From contig CAYUQJ010000002.1 of assembly GCA_964446955.1 (NCBI GenBank), forward strand, positions 124,001-188,000: a stretch of DNA of 64,000 nucleotides, given 5' to 3'. Below are positions 18,022 to 27,019 of the stretch, piece after piece. Origin of the DNA: Leptolinea sp964446955 (GTDB lineage Bacteria > Chloroflexota > Anaerolineae > Anaerolineales > Anaerolineaceae). Both the position numbers and the translations under genes were made by a program. Position 1 is the first letter of the stretch, and each line of letters begins with the position of its first letter. A model generated the notes under the pieces. The model did not search any database. It was given only the letters and a program-made list of their open reading frames with translations, and was not told the DNA's origin.

Positions 18022-18852
18022 ATGCCCAATTACGTTTACTTTGGCGACAACCTCCCCATCCTGCGATCCCTGCCCGCGGAATCCGTTGACCTGATCTACA
18101 TTGACCCGCCGTTCAACACCGGTAAGACCCAGGCACGCACACAGATCCGCACCGAGCGCAGCGAGAACGGCGACCGCACCGGCTTCGGCGGGCGGCGTTA
18201 TGAAACGGTCAAGATCGGCTCGAAGGGTTATGCCGACATCTACGACGATTACCTGGCCTTCCTCGAACCGCGGCTGGATGAAGCCCGCCGCCTGTTGAAA
18301 CCCGACGGCAGCCTGTATTTTCACATCGACTACCGCGAGGTACACTACTGCAAGATCCTGCTGGATGCCATCTTCGGACGCGAATGTTTTTTAAACGAGA
18401 TCATCTGGGCGTATGATTATGGCGGGCGTCCCAAAGACCGCTGGCCGGCCAAGCACGATAACATCCTGTTGTATGTGAAAGATCCCGCCCGCTACACCTT
18501 CAACCGCGACGCCATCGACCGCATTCCTTACATGGCCCCCGGATTGGTGGGCGAAGAGAAAGCCGCCCGCGGCAAGCTCCCGACGGACACCTGGTGGCAT
18601 ACCATCGTCCCCACCAACGGGAAAGAGAAAACCGGCTACCCCACTCAGAAACCGCTGGGCATCCTGCGGCGCATCATCAGCGCGTCATCCCACCCCGACG
18701 GTGTGGTGCTGGATTTCTTCGCCGGCAGCGGTACCACCGGTGCCGCCTGCCTGGAACTCGGGCGGGAATTCATCCTGATCGATAACAATCCCCAGTCACT
18801 GGACGTGATGCGAAAACGCTTCGCAGATATTTCCGGCATCCAGTGGCTGTGA
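18022..18852 (+). CDS. Site-specific DNA methyltransferase (N6-adenine/N4-cytosine, beta class)
   Basis: A 276-residue enzyme that transfers methyl from SAM to an exocyclic amino group in DNA. Motif IV is IYIDPPFNTGK near residues 25-35; the variable target region lies between; TQKPLGILRRII and the SAM motif DFFAGSGTTG come last, the beta-class order. No restriction endonuclease is beside it, so it is orphan here. There is no ribosome site; a TAAAAT box sits six bases before the ATG, which suggests a leaderless transcript. The recognition site cannot be read from sequence. Confidence 0.88.
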   Translation: MPNYVYFGDNLPILRSLPAESVDLIYIDPPFNTGKTQARTQIRTERSENGDRTGFGGRRYETVKIGSKGYADIYDDYLAFLEPRLDEARRLLKPDGSLYFHIDYREVHYCKILLDAIFGRECFLNEIIWAYDYGGRPKDRWPAKHDNILLYVKDPARYTFNRDAIDRIPYMAPGLVGEEKAARGKLPTDTWWHTIVPTNGKEKTGYPTQKPLGILRRIISASSHPDGVVLDFFAGSGTTGAACLELGREFILIDNNPQSLDVMRKRFADISGIQWL

Positions 18853-18998
18853 GCCAATAACGACAAACCGGCACCTCCAGACAGACAATCGCCTCCACTT
18901 TTGTACCGGGTCTTAATCCACTTTTTATGGATAGGCCGGGATTTTTCCCCTATCATCGGAGTATTGAAAATTTCATACATCACAGCGGAGGGCATGGC

Positions 18999-19358
18999 AT
19001 GAGAAATCTTGAAACGATCCAGCACAAGGGGAAATCAATCTTTGTTCTCGACCTGAGCAGCGCGACTTCCGGCGATGTGAAAGAGATCACCGAAGCCGCC
19101 CACAGCAAGATCGCCTCAGTACCCCCCAAAAGCGCGCTGATCCTGACCGATGTAACAGACGCGGTCTACAACAATGTCAGTTCAACCGCCATCAAAGACT
19201 TTACCTCCAGGAACACACCTTACGTCAAAGCCTCGGCCGTCGTCGGGGCAGACGGCCTGCGGGCGGTTTTACTACAGGCTGTGGCAGCCATCACCAAACG
19301 GGAGATCAAGACCTTCCATTCCCGTCAGGATGCCATGGACTGGCTTGTCAGCCGCTGA
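18999..19358 (+). CDS. Small STAS/SpoIIAA-like protein
   Basis: A 119-residue soluble protein resembling the STAS/SEC14-like (SpoIIAA-like) family: alternating strands and helices, PPKSALILTDV, NTPYVKASAVVGADGLRAVL and a C-terminal DAMDWLVSR. Its role is unknown. The ATG at 18999 follows GCGGAGGGC; an in-frame ATG at 18927 lacks a ribosome site. Confidence 0.65.
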   Translation: MRNLETIQHKGKSIFVLDLSSATSGDVKEITEAAHSKIASVPPKSALILTDVTDAVYNNVSSTAIKDFTSRNTPYVKASAVVGADGLRAVLLQAVAAITKREIKTFHSRQDAMDWLVSR

Positions 19359-19485
19359 TAACCTCCGCGGGTGTCATACCCTTTTTTCGGATTCTTACAA
19401 CTGAATACAGGTGGGATTACCCATCATTGAATAGCCGGCCTTGATTTCACGTATCTGAGCCTGTGCCATTCTGTGTTTCAGCCAC

Positions 19486-19515
19486 TTGACTCAACAGGCA
19501 GAAAAAGCCTACCAT
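19486..19515 (+). promoter_or_regulatory. Putative promoter for the SRPBCC gene pair
   Basis: TTGACT (19486-19491), an 18-base spacer and TACCAT (19510-19515), about 95 bases upstream of the first SRPBCC gene. Nothing else was seen in the 250-base gap 19359-19610. Confidence 0.5.
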
Positions 19516-19610
19516 AGATATAACAGCCGTATGGAAGCTTTTCGAATGCGACATACAGACTTTTATTTGCCGTTGCATTGCATTAAGGGCTGTGTTAACC
19601 GGGAGGTTGA

Positions 19611-20147
19611 ATGACAAACACGCACAGGATCGATCAAGACACCGTCCCAATGGCCGGGCAGGAGCTCACCATTGTCAGGGTGTTTGACGCGCCGCGTGAT
19701 CTGGTATGGCAATGCTGGACAGAACCGGAGCGGCTGATGCAATGGTGGGGTCCGCGGGACCATATCATGACCATTTCTACGCTTGACCTTCGTCCCGGCG
19801 GTATGTTCCATTATTGCCTTAGGTCACCAATGGGACAGGAAACATGGGGACTTTTCACGTACATGTCGATCGACGAGCCCGAAAAACTGGTTTTTCTAAA
19901 CTCGTATTCCAATATTACCGGAGCCGTCACCCGAAACCCCACCATGGAAACCTGGCCTTTGGAGATATTCAATATCATTCAGTTCACAGAAGCCGGATCA
20001 AAAACCATTTTCTCCATGAAGAGCAGGCCGTACAATGCCACCGCAGCTGAACACTTAACCTATCTGGATAACCGGCAGAACATCAAAACCGGCTCCGCCG
20101 TCACCTTCGAGCAGCTTGACCGGTACCTTTCGACCGCATACAAGTAA
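19611..20147 (+). CDS. SRPBCC/AHSA1 domain protein, copy 1
   Basis: A 178-residue helix-grip protein of the AHSA1-like branch. The signature is RVFDAPRDLVWQCWTEPERLMQWWGPRD followed by LDLRPGGMFHY. Members bind hydrophobic ligands or act as chaperone activators; no specific ligand can be inferred. It is followed ten bases later by a related gene. Confidence 0.85.
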   Translation: MTNTHRIDQDTVPMAGQELTIVRVFDAPRDLVWQCWTEPERLMQWWGPRDHIMTISTLDLRPGGMFHYCLRSPMGQETWGLFTYMSIDEPEKLVFLNSYSNITGAVTRNPTMETWPLEIFNIIQFTEAGSKTIFSMKSRPYNATAAEHLTYLDNRQNIKTGSAVTFEQLDRYLSTAYK

Positions 20148-20157
20148 GGAGGGACAC

Positions 20158-20646
20158 GTGCCAATCCAATTCGTGATGAAAGCCGAACCGAATTCGCATG
20201 AAGTTGTCACCACCTGTGTAATAGACGCGCCGCGCGATCTGGTATTCAATGCCTTTGTGGATGCCGGACTGGTAGAGCGCTGGTGGGGACCAAAGGATCT
20301 GAGGACAGTTGTTGATACCCTTGATCCCTGGCCGGGTGGAAAATGGCGTTTTCTGCTGAACGAGGGTAACGGAAATGAGTATGCCTATTCCGGGGTATAT
20401 CATTCGATCCGGGAACCGGAACAGATCGTTCAAACCTTTGAAAACGAAAGCAGGCCGGGGCGGGTCATTCTGGATACGATTACCTTCGAGGAAAGAGATG
20501 GTAAAACGTTGATCACTGACCGCTCCATTTTTCAAAGTGTGGCTGACCGCGACGCGGTACTCGAAGGGAATCGCGAAGCCAGCACTTCGGAGTCAATGGA
20601 AGCCCTGGCTGAAATGATGGCAACCATGCGGAAAGTATCGTTTTAG
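20158..20646 (+). CDS. SRPBCC/AHSA1 domain protein, copy 2
   Basis: A 162-residue paralog of the preceding gene, with IDAPRDLVFNAFVDAGLVERWWGPKD and LDPWPGGKWRF. I chose the GTG at 20158 because AAGGAGGG lies just before it. The tandem arrangement points to duplication, but the copies have diverged widely, so it is old. Function unknown. Confidence 0.83.
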   Translation: MPIQFVMKAEPNSHEVVTTCVIDAPRDLVFNAFVDAGLVERWWGPKDLRTVVDTLDPWPGGKWRFLLNEGNGNEYAYSGVYHSIREPEQIVQTFENESRPGRVILDTITFEERDGKTLITDRSIFQSVADRDAVLEGNREASTSESMEALAEMMATMRKVSF

Positions 20647-20850
20647 AGTGTAATCCGTTGACTTCTTTGGTAATCAAGAATTCATTGGCCTGGAATTTTT
20701 CCATTTCAGACCGTATTAAAACAATTTAAGAGTATTTTTATTGCGACATCCTGAAGGCAGTCCTTTGGTATGATTGCCCCTCCGGCTGGCAGATCTATCA
20801 TTTGAACTATCGACCGCGAATACCTTTTTTGCCGTTTTCAGGAGAATGGA

Positions 20851-21810
20851 ATGAATCAAAAAAACGACGTAATGCCACCCCGACGAACCCTGATGGACTA
20901 TTTGTACGTCACCGCACGCGGATTTTGTATGGGAGCCGCCGATGTGGTACCGGGTGTTTCCGGGGGTACGATGGCTTTTATTCTTGGGATTTATGATGAA
21001 TTGCTGCATGCCATCAGTGCTGTGAATCTGAGTTTCATCCGTAATATTCTGACCTTCAAATGGCGCGACGCATTTGCCGGTTTCCCGTGGAAATTCCTTC
21101 TGGCGTTGGGGATTGGGATTCTGGCGGCCGTTTTCACCCTCGCGGAAGGTTTGAGTTACGTTCTGCATCACCATCCGGAATTTGTGTGGGCGTTCTTTTT
21201 CGGTCTTGTTCTGGCTTCCATCATTCTGGTCAGAAAAAGGGTCAAGAACTGGTCCCCCGTCCTGGTCATTACAGCCCTCCTGGTTGCTCTGGGGCTATTT
21301 TGGCTGATCGGGGTGGCGCCGGTTGAAACACCCAACACACCGGTTTATCTATTCTTCAGCGGCTTTCTGGCCATTTGCGCCATGATCCTGCCGGGTATAT
21401 CCGGAGCGTTTATCCTGGTACTTCTGGGAAAATATACCTTTATCCTCGACTCCATAATCCATCTGGACATAGTGATGCTCGCCGTTTTTGCCGCCGGATG
21501 CGTCGTGGGACTGTTGAGTTTTGTCCGCATTTTGCGCCGGCTTCTTACGTCCCATCATGATATGACCATTTCAGTTTTGATGGGTATGATGATCGGTTCA
21601 CTTCGCAAGGTCTGGCCGTGGAAAGACACCCTCATGACAGATGAATCCGGTTATGTTCAGGAAGCACTGGCGCTGCCTGAGGCTTTTACCACAGATGTGG
21701 CCTTCTCCATCGGATTGATGATTCTAGGTGTTCTTGTTATAGTGGCCATGAACTACCAGGCAAACCGGATGGCAAAGAAAGAACACAGAATTCTGGAAGA
21801 GATTGAATAA
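20851..21810 (+). CDS. DUF368 polyprenyl-phosphate transporter
   Basis: A 319-residue polytopic membrane protein. The family signature repeats are clear: GAADVVPGVSGGTMAFILGIYDE near 30-52 and the inverted-repeat partner ICAMILPGISGAFILVLLGKY near 175-195. DUF368 proteins (PopT/UptA group) recycle undecaprenyl phosphate across the membrane for wall synthesis. The ATG follows CAGGAGAATGG. A strong terminator follows the stop. Confidence 0.9.
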   Translation: MNQKNDVMPPRRTLMDYLYVTARGFCMGAADVVPGVSGGTMAFILGIYDELLHAISAVNLSFIRNILTFKWRDAFAGFPWKFLLALGIGILAAVFTLAEGLSYVLHHHPEFVWAFFFGLVLASIILVRKRVKNWSPVLVITALLVALGLFWLIGVAPVETPNTPVYLFFSGFLAICAMILPGISGAFILVLLGKYTFILDSIIHLDIVMLAVFAAGCVVGLLSFVRILRRLLTSHHDMTISVLMGMMIGSLRKVWPWKDTLMTDESGYVQEALALPEAFTTDVAFSIGLMILGVLVIVAMNYQANRMAKKEHRILEEIE

Positions 21811-21837
21811 TCTGTAATACCAAACAAGTTTGGATGA

Positions 21838-21873
21838 AAATAAACCGGATCGATTCAGTGATCCGGTTTATTT
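21838..21873. terminator. Bidirectional terminator
   Basis: A 14-base perfect stem, AAATAAACCGGATC (21838-21851) and its complement (21860-21873), with an eight-base loop. A/T runs flank both arms, so it can end the DUF368 transcript and the convergent chelatase transcript. Confidence 0.9.
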
Positions 21874-21906
21874 GTTGCGTTTATCATAAATCCCAAAACC
21901 GGCAGC

Positions 21907-23996
21907 TTACTTCATACCAATCCCGCCCATCGACATGGCTCCGGCACCAATTGTCGCCATTTCGTTCTTGACGGTCTGGTAAAGGCTTTCTGCTCTTAAA
22001 TCAGTGATGGTATAACACTGGGCTTTCAGGTGGTCGGCAAGGACTTTTGCCAGTCCCTGGTCAAAGGCAGCGTGTTCCATGTTGATCACCACGCTGTGGA
22101 TCTTCTCCTCGGCCAGCATTCCAGCCAGCATATTGGTCTCTTCCTGGGGCGACATATGCCCCATGGAGACATTCCCGGCTCCGTCAGTGAGAACGATAAG
22201 CAGCGGTTGTATCTCGGGATGAAGTGTGGCTTCCCTGTGCAGCACCTCCAGCGTCATTTGCAGCCCGGCAGAGAGAGGTGTTTTCCCTCCTACCGGTATC
22301 TCAGCAAGAGCCCGTTGGGCAAGCTGTATAGAGTTGGTAGGCGGCAATATCAACGTGGCGCGGTCTTTTTGAAAAACGATCAGTCCAACGCGGTCACGGC
22401 GTTGATAGGCATCTGTCAACAGCGAAAGAATGGCACCCTTTGTGGCAGCCATCCGTTCAGCCACAGCCATCGACCATGAGGCGTCAACAAGGAACAACAC
22501 CAGGTTGGCCGAGCGCCGAACGCGTACCTTACGCATGTAATCATCAGGTCTGACAGCAAAAGCCACCCGTTTGCGCTGTTCCATCCGGCTGCGCTGATGA
22601 GGCGCGGCGGCACGAAAAGTGGCATCAAACGCCAGATCGAATGGTTTTCCAGGGGTCGGGCGGGACTGCACATAGCGCCCACGTGCCTGTTCTGTCTTGG
22701 TCCGGGAGCGACGTCCGCCCTGCTTGCGGATGATCTGATCGAGCGGGGTGTCCAGTTTGCGCGGGTTGAAGGATTCGCCGATTTTGGTCTTCTCGCCGCC
22801 ATCCCACCAGTGTGCCGTTGCATCTTGAAACACCGGCTTTTGTGCGTCATCCGGTGGTTTTAATTCAGGTCGTTCTTCAACCTGAACGTTTTCACTTACT
22901 TTTTTTTTTCGTGATCCGACTCGTTATCGTCTTCTTCTTTTTCCTGCTCGGATTTCGATTGATTGGACGCGCCCTGCAATGATTCAATGCGTTCCTGCAA
23001 GTCTTCCATGCTCATTTCAGTCTGCATAAATGGGCCGCGTTTCAGACGATGCGGTAGGGCAAGTTCGGCCGCCATGGCAATATCACGATCAGTGATAGAG
23101 GTTCGGCCTTCAATGGCAGCCTGCGCCCTGGCAGCTTTCAAGATGACCAGATCCGCGCGGTGTCCATCAACACTCAGAGAGGCCGTCAATGACGCAATGG
23201 AGATCAGGTCGCGCTTGGTATAACCTACATGATCAACCAGTTTACGGGCTTCGCCGATCTGTCTGGATATTTCGGCTTCTTTTGGCTCCCACTGGCTTCG
23301 GAAGTTTTCCGCGGAGGCTTCAAATTCCAGATTGCGTTCCATGATTGTTACACGCTCACGGGAATCCCGGATTCCATGGATGTCCACAGAAAGGGCAAAG
23401 CGGTCAAGGAGCTGAGGGCGAAGGTCACCCTCCTCTGGATTCATGGTACCGACAAGGATAAATCGGGCCGGGTGCGAGAAGGAAATACCTTCCCGTTCCA
23501 CAATATTCATGCCCATGGCGGCTGAGTCAAGCAGCACATCCACCACATGGTCGTCAAGCAAGTTCACTTCATCAATATAGAGCAGACCCCGGTTGGCGGC
23601 AGCCAAAACTCCTGGCTCGAAATGACGCTCCCCTTTTTGAATGGCCTTTTCGATGTCCAGCGTACCAACCACCCGATCTTCCGTAGCCGAGACCGGCAGG
23701 TTGACAAACGGGGTTGGCCGGGTTGTTACCGGTAGTTCTTCACCACGGGCAACCCGTTCCTGACATTCTGTGCAGAGGGTAGCCCGGTTGTCCGGGTCAC
23801 AGCCGAATCGGCAGTCTGCTACAACTTTTACATTCGGCAAGAGCGCGGCCAATGCGCGGGCAGCTGTAGACTTGGCGGTTCCACGCTCTCCGCGGATCAA
23901 AACACCACCAATGCGGGGGTCGACGGCATTTAATACCAGCGCCCTGCGCATACGTTCCTGCCCTACAATAGCCGTAAATGGAAAAATGGTTGGCAT
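21907..23996 (-). CDS. chlD: ChlD-type AAA+-VWA chelatase medium subunit by -1 frameshift
   Basis: Joining the AAA+ frame to the downstream -1 frame at the A-run gives 696 residues: AAA+ domain, acidic linker, then a VWA domain with an intact MIDAS (DASWS, the Thr of GGKTP, and the Asp of LTDGAG). The VWA frame has no credible start of its own. Its first GTG (22833) lacks a ribosome site, and the frame stays open back to the slip site. ChlD/CobT-type subunits work with ChlI in ATP-driven metal insertion by a large subunit (ChlH or CobN), which is not in the window. The divergent B12-dependent mutase genes favour cobalt chelation over chlorophyll synthesis. Confidence 0.85.
22864..22886 (-). 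promoter_or_regulatory. Stimulatory stem-loop downstream of the slip site
   Basis: TTCAGGT pairs with ACCTGAA (seven Watson-Crick pairs plus a T-G pair) around a short loop, beginning 12 bases after the slip heptamer. Such hairpins promote -1 frameshifting; the spacer is a little longer than the usual 5-9 bases. Confidence 0.6.
22896..23996 (-). CDS. chlI: ChlI/BchI-type AAA+ chelatase small subunit (zero-frame product)
   Basis: A 366-residue AAA+ ATPase. Walker A is GERGTAKST, the Walker B region is LLYIDEVNLLDDHVVD, and the typical chelatase insert RPTPFVNLPVSATEDRVVGTLD is present. The C-terminus is an acidic, Lys-ended linker (SEQEKEEDDNESDHEKKK) that would normally join ChlD's AAA and VWA domains. 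The ATG at 23996 is supported by GAGGT upstream and by alignment to the family start. Termination occurs at TAA directly after the A AAA AAG slip site. This short product corresponds to a stand-alone small subunit. Confidence 0.9.
   Translation of the reverse strand: MPTIFPFTAIVGQERMRRALVLNAVDPRIGGVLIRGERGTAKSTAARALAALLPNVKVVADCRFGCDPDNRATLCTECQERVARGEELPVTTRPTPFVNLPVSATEDRVVGTLDIEKAIQKGERHFEPGVLAAANRGLLYIDEVNLLDDHVVDVLLDSAAMGMNIVEREGISFSHPARFILVGTMNPEEGDLRPQLLDRFALSVDIHGIRDSRERVTIMERNLEFEASAENFRSQWEPKEAEISRQIGEARKLVDHVGYTKRDLISIASLTASLSVDGHRADLVILKAARAQAAIEGRTSITDRDIAMAAELALPHRLKRGPFMQTEMSMEDLQERIESLQGASNQSKSEQEKEEDDNESDHEKKK
22899..22905 (-). promoter_or_regulatory. Slippery heptamer A AAA AAG for -1 ribosomal frameshifting
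   Basis: The heptamer, in the X XXY YYZ phase of the AAA+ frame, lies at the end of a ten-A run (22900-22909). It is identical to the E. coli dnaX slip site, and the zero-frame stop TAA (22896-22898) follows immediately. RNA polymerase slippage on the A10 run is an alternative route to the same fusion. Confidence 0.85.
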
Positions 23997-24141
23997 ACAG
24001 TAATCTACCTCAAATATTAATCGGAGTTTGTAAAGTTTACCACCAAAAAAAGCATGATGAAACAGTGTGTACATATGCTCACATCCACACAATATCCCAT
24101 TTTTTATGTCATTTATATCGAACGGGAAGCCTCCAAAGGGG

Positions 24142-24147
24142 TATAAT
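24142..24147 (+). promoter_or_regulatory. -10 box TATAAT for the B12-binding subunit/meaB/aspS transcript
   Basis: A perfect -10 element 18 bases before the GTG start at 24166. No good -35 was seen. Its position argues against the longer frame beginning at 24067. Confidence 0.55.
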
Positions 24148-24165
24148 TTGAGAGCTGGAGTTAAT

Positions 24166-24573
24166 GTGAATAATAAGATCCGCGTACTGGTAGCGAAACC
24201 CGGTTTGGACGGACACGATCGCGGGGCGAAGATTGTAGCCCGCGCGTTGCGTGATGCCGGAATGGAGGTTATCTACACCGGACTGCGGCAAACACCCGAA
24301 ATGATCGTGGAAGCGGCTTTGCAGGAAGATGTCAACGCGATCGGGCTGTCCATTCTATCGGGTGCGCACATGACTCTGGTTCCACGTGTTTTGGAGTTGT
24401 TGAAAATCAATCGACTGGGTGATATTCCTGTTTTTGTCGGCGGCATCATTCCCGATGAGGACATGGTTCAATTGAAAGAAATGGGGGTTGCCGGTATTTT
24501 TGGGCCGGGGACTTCAACTGAAGACATAATTTCTTCCGTGCGCCTTGCTTTAACCGGCGCGGCGGAAGGGTAA
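24166..24573 (+). CDS. Methylmalonyl-CoA mutase-type B12-binding subunit
   Basis: A 135-residue cobalamin-binding domain protein. The base-off/His-on motif DGHDRG is present, then LSILSGAH and VFVGGIIP, as in the mutase C-terminal domain. It would pair with a separate catalytic subunit, which is not in this window. The GTG at 24166 has a CTGGAG ribosome site and starts the domain exactly. MeaB follows 17 bases later. Confidence 0.93.
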   Translation: MNNKIRVLVAKPGLDGHDRGAKIVARALRDAGMEVIYTGLRQTPEMIVEAALQEDVNAIGLSILSGAHMTLVPRVLELLKINRLGDIPVFVGGIIPDEDMVQLKEMGVAGIFGPGTSTEDIISSVRLALTGAAEG

Positions 24574-24590
24574 GGATCAACCGAAGCGCC

Positions 24591-25643
24591 ATGAATCAGG
24601 TTGACGCCCTTCTGCAAGGTGACCGGCTTGCGCTGGCGCGCACACTTACTCAGATAGAAAATGACACATCCGAAAGCCGGCGGGTGTTGGATGTTCTGTT
24701 CCAGCATGCCGGCCGTGCGCATATCATCGGTGTAACCGGGCCGACAGGCTCCGGTAAATCCACTCTCGTCAACCAACTGGCACGGGAATTCCGCCACCCC
24801 TCAGACAGCAGTGAAGCATCAAAGGTCGCCATTCTGGCAGTAGATCCAACCAGCCCGTTCACGGGCGGCGCCGTTCTGGGCGACCGGGTCCGGATGCGTG
24901 ATCTGAGCGGGGACGAGGGTGTCTTCATCCGTTCGGTGGCAACCCGGGGAACACTTGGCGGCTTATCTCATGCCGCCTCTGAAATGGTCACCGCCATGGA
25001 CGCTGCCGGATTTGACATCATTCTGATCGAGACGGTTGGGGTAGGGCAGTCTGAAATCGAAATCGCCCGCCTCGCCCATACCGTGCTTCTCGTCGAGAAC
25101 CCCGGCGCGGGAGATGATATTCAGGCCATCAAAGCCGGGATACTGGAGATCGCCAGTGTGATCGCCATCAATAAGGCAGACCATACCGGCGTGGAACAGA
25201 CAGAACAAACCCTGCGTGCCATGTTGGATATGAACCCGGCCGGGCTTCCCCTTTCGGCAGATTATCACCATTATATGGAAAGTGATTGGCCTGCCGCCCT
25301 GCCACCCAAAGAACAGGAAACCGGATGGAATATCCCATTGCTTCGCACCATTGCGACCAGCGGTGAAGGTATTACGGATGTTATCACCGCCCTTCGCGCC
25401 CACAACAGCTATTTGAAATCTTCCGGCTTATGGTTGTCCGGGCAGAAGAAACGGCTGCGGCGCGATCTGGAAAACCTGATTCGGGAAGTTCTCTTCCAGA
25501 CATGGCTCTCCCGTATGAATCCCCTGGAATATGACCGGGCCCTGGACAGGCTCTTTACCCGCTCTGTTTCGCCTTTTCATCTGGCTGAAGAGCTGATCGT
25601 ATCAGATTACACCAACAAATCCACACCAATTCATTTAAAATAA
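24591..25643 (+). CDS. meaB: MeaB: methylmalonyl-CoA mutase-associated GTPase
   Basis: A 350-residue G3E GTPase that loads and protects the B12 mutase. Seen are Walker A GPTGSGKSTLVN, DPTSPFTGGAVLGDRVRM, the switch region ETVGVGQSEIEIA and the NKAD base-recognition motif, with a helical dimerisation tail. Adjacent to its mutase subunit as in most genomes. Confidence 0.96.
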   Translation: MNQVDALLQGDRLALARTLTQIENDTSESRRVLDVLFQHAGRAHIIGVTGPTGSGKSTLVNQLAREFRHPSDSSEASKVAILAVDPTSPFTGGAVLGDRVRMRDLSGDEGVFIRSVATRGTLGGLSHAASEMVTAMDAAGFDIILIETVGVGQSEIEIARLAHTVLLVENPGAGDDIQAIKAGILEIASVIAINKADHTGVEQTEQTLRAMLDMNPAGLPLSADYHHYMESDWPAALPPKEQETGWNIPLLRTIATSGEGITDVITALRAHNSYLKSSGLWLSGQKKRLRRDLENLIREVLFQTWLSRMNPLEYDRALDRLFTRSVSPFHLAEELIVSDYTNKSTPIHLK

Positions 25644-25675
25644 ACTTTCGATTTTTTCACTGGAGGAATGAACTT

Positions 25676-26995
25676 ATGGAACGAACCCTTATCGGCGACC
25701 TGCGCAGCAAAATCGGACAGACTGTAACTGTTCAGGGCTGGTTGCAAGTCTTACGAGACCAGAAGAAAATGCAGTTTCTGGTTCTGCGCGATCAGACCGG
25801 AGCCGTACAGATCGTGGTTGAAAAAGCTGCCAGTCCCGATCAGGCTGCCCTGATCTCAAGTTGCGGGGTTGAATCCGCCCTTACGATCTCAGGAAAAGTG
25901 ATTGATAACCCGATCGTCAAGCTTGGCGGGATCGAAATGCAGCTCGAATCGATCGAAGTTAACGCGAAAGCGGAATCTCCTCTGGCTTTTGAGCCGTTTG
26001 GCGATACGCTTCCCGCGTTGGATTACCGCCTCGATTGGCGTTATATGGACCTTCGCCGTCCGGAAAATCTGCTTATCTTCAAAATCCAGACCACGGCCGA
26101 AAATGCCATGCGGGAGTTCTGGCTGAAGAATAAATTCATCGAGATACATTCTCCAAAACTGGTGGGAACACCCAGTGAAGGCGGCGCTGAACTGTTTGAA
26201 TTGGACTATTTCGAACGCAAAGCCTATCTGGCTCAGTCACCGCAATTTTACAAACAGATGGCCATGGCCGCAGGTTTCGAACGCGTCTTTGAGATCGGAC
26301 CAGCATTCCGCGCTGATCCCTCCTTCACATCACGTCACATGACCGAGTTCACCAGCATTGACACGGAGATTTCCTGGATTGACAGCCATGAAGATGTGAT
26401 GTCCTTCCAGGAGCAGCTCATCCAGTATACATATCAGAAAGTCAAAGAGATTCACGGTGATGAAATCAAGGAGCGGTTCGGTTTTGACCTTGTTGTTCCC
26501 TCTGTTCCCTTCCCGCGACTCACTATGGCCGAAGCGCAGAAAGTGTTAAAAGATCGCAACTATGTTGTTCCAGCTGAAACCAAGGGAGATATTGACCCGG
26601 GCGGAGAGCGGGAGCTGGGTGCCTATGTCAAGGAAACCTACGATCATGATTTTCTCTTTCTGAAAGACTGGCCGATAGAAGTCCGTCCGTTTTACCACAT
26701 GCGCCATGCGGACAATCCAAAACTTACCAAGAGCTACGACCTGATCGCCAACGGGCTTGAGATTACAACCGGTGCACAACGTGAACATCGCCGTGATGTA
26801 CTGGAAAAACAGGCCATTGAAAAAGGGCTAAATCTGGACGTCATTGGAATGTATCTGGACTACTTCAAATACGGCTGCCCGCCACACGGAGGTTTTGGTC
26901 TTGGACTTTCCCGTCTGTTGATGATCATGCTCCATCTGGACAACGTCCGCGAAGCCGTCTTTGTGTTCCGTGGTCCAACACGGCTTGACCCTTAG
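25676..26995 (+). CDS. aspS: Aspartyl-tRNA synthetase, archaeal-type (probably non-discriminating)
   Basis: A 439-residue class II synthetase lacking the bacterial insertion domain: OB-fold anticodon domain (1-105), then motif 2 around FEIGPAFRADPSFTSRHMTEFTSID and motif 3 GLGLSRLLMIMLHLDNVREAV. The short archaeal form commonly charges both tRNA-Asp and tRNA-Asn, with Asn made by GatCAB; that enzyme is not seen here. The ATG follows CTGGAGGAATG. It probably shares the meaB transcript (32-base gap). Confidence 0.95.
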   Translation: MERTLIGDLRSKIGQTVTVQGWLQVLRDQKKMQFLVLRDQTGAVQIVVEKAASPDQAALISSCGVESALTISGKVIDNPIVKLGGIEMQLESIEVNAKAESPLAFEPFGDTLPALDYRLDWRYMDLRRPENLLIFKIQTTAENAMREFWLKNKFIEIHSPKLVGTPSEGGAELFELDYFERKAYLAQSPQFYKQMAMAAGFERVFEIGPAFRADPSFTSRHMTEFTSIDTEISWIDSHEDVMSFQEQLIQYTYQKVKEIHGDEIKERFGFDLVVPSVPFPRLTMAEAQKVLKDRNYVVPAETKGDIDPGGERELGAYVKETYDHDFLFLKDWPIEVRPFYHMRHADNPKLTKSYDLIANGLEITTGAQREHRRDVLEKQAIEKGLNLDVIGMYLDYFKYGCPPHGGFGLGLSRLLMIMLHLDNVREAVFVFRGPTRLDP

Positions 26996-27019
26996 ACCAC
27001 GAGAACACGTTTTTTTAGA

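Noticed and set aside
21907..22833. A separate VWA protein starting at GTG 22833
   Set aside because: No ribosome site precedes the GTG and the frame stays open upstream to the slip site, so it reads as the frameshifted 3' part of chlD.
26970..27018. Terminator at the end of aspS
   Set aside because: CGTGGTC/GACCACG could pair, but the stem lies partly in the coding region and the T run begins eight bases after it.
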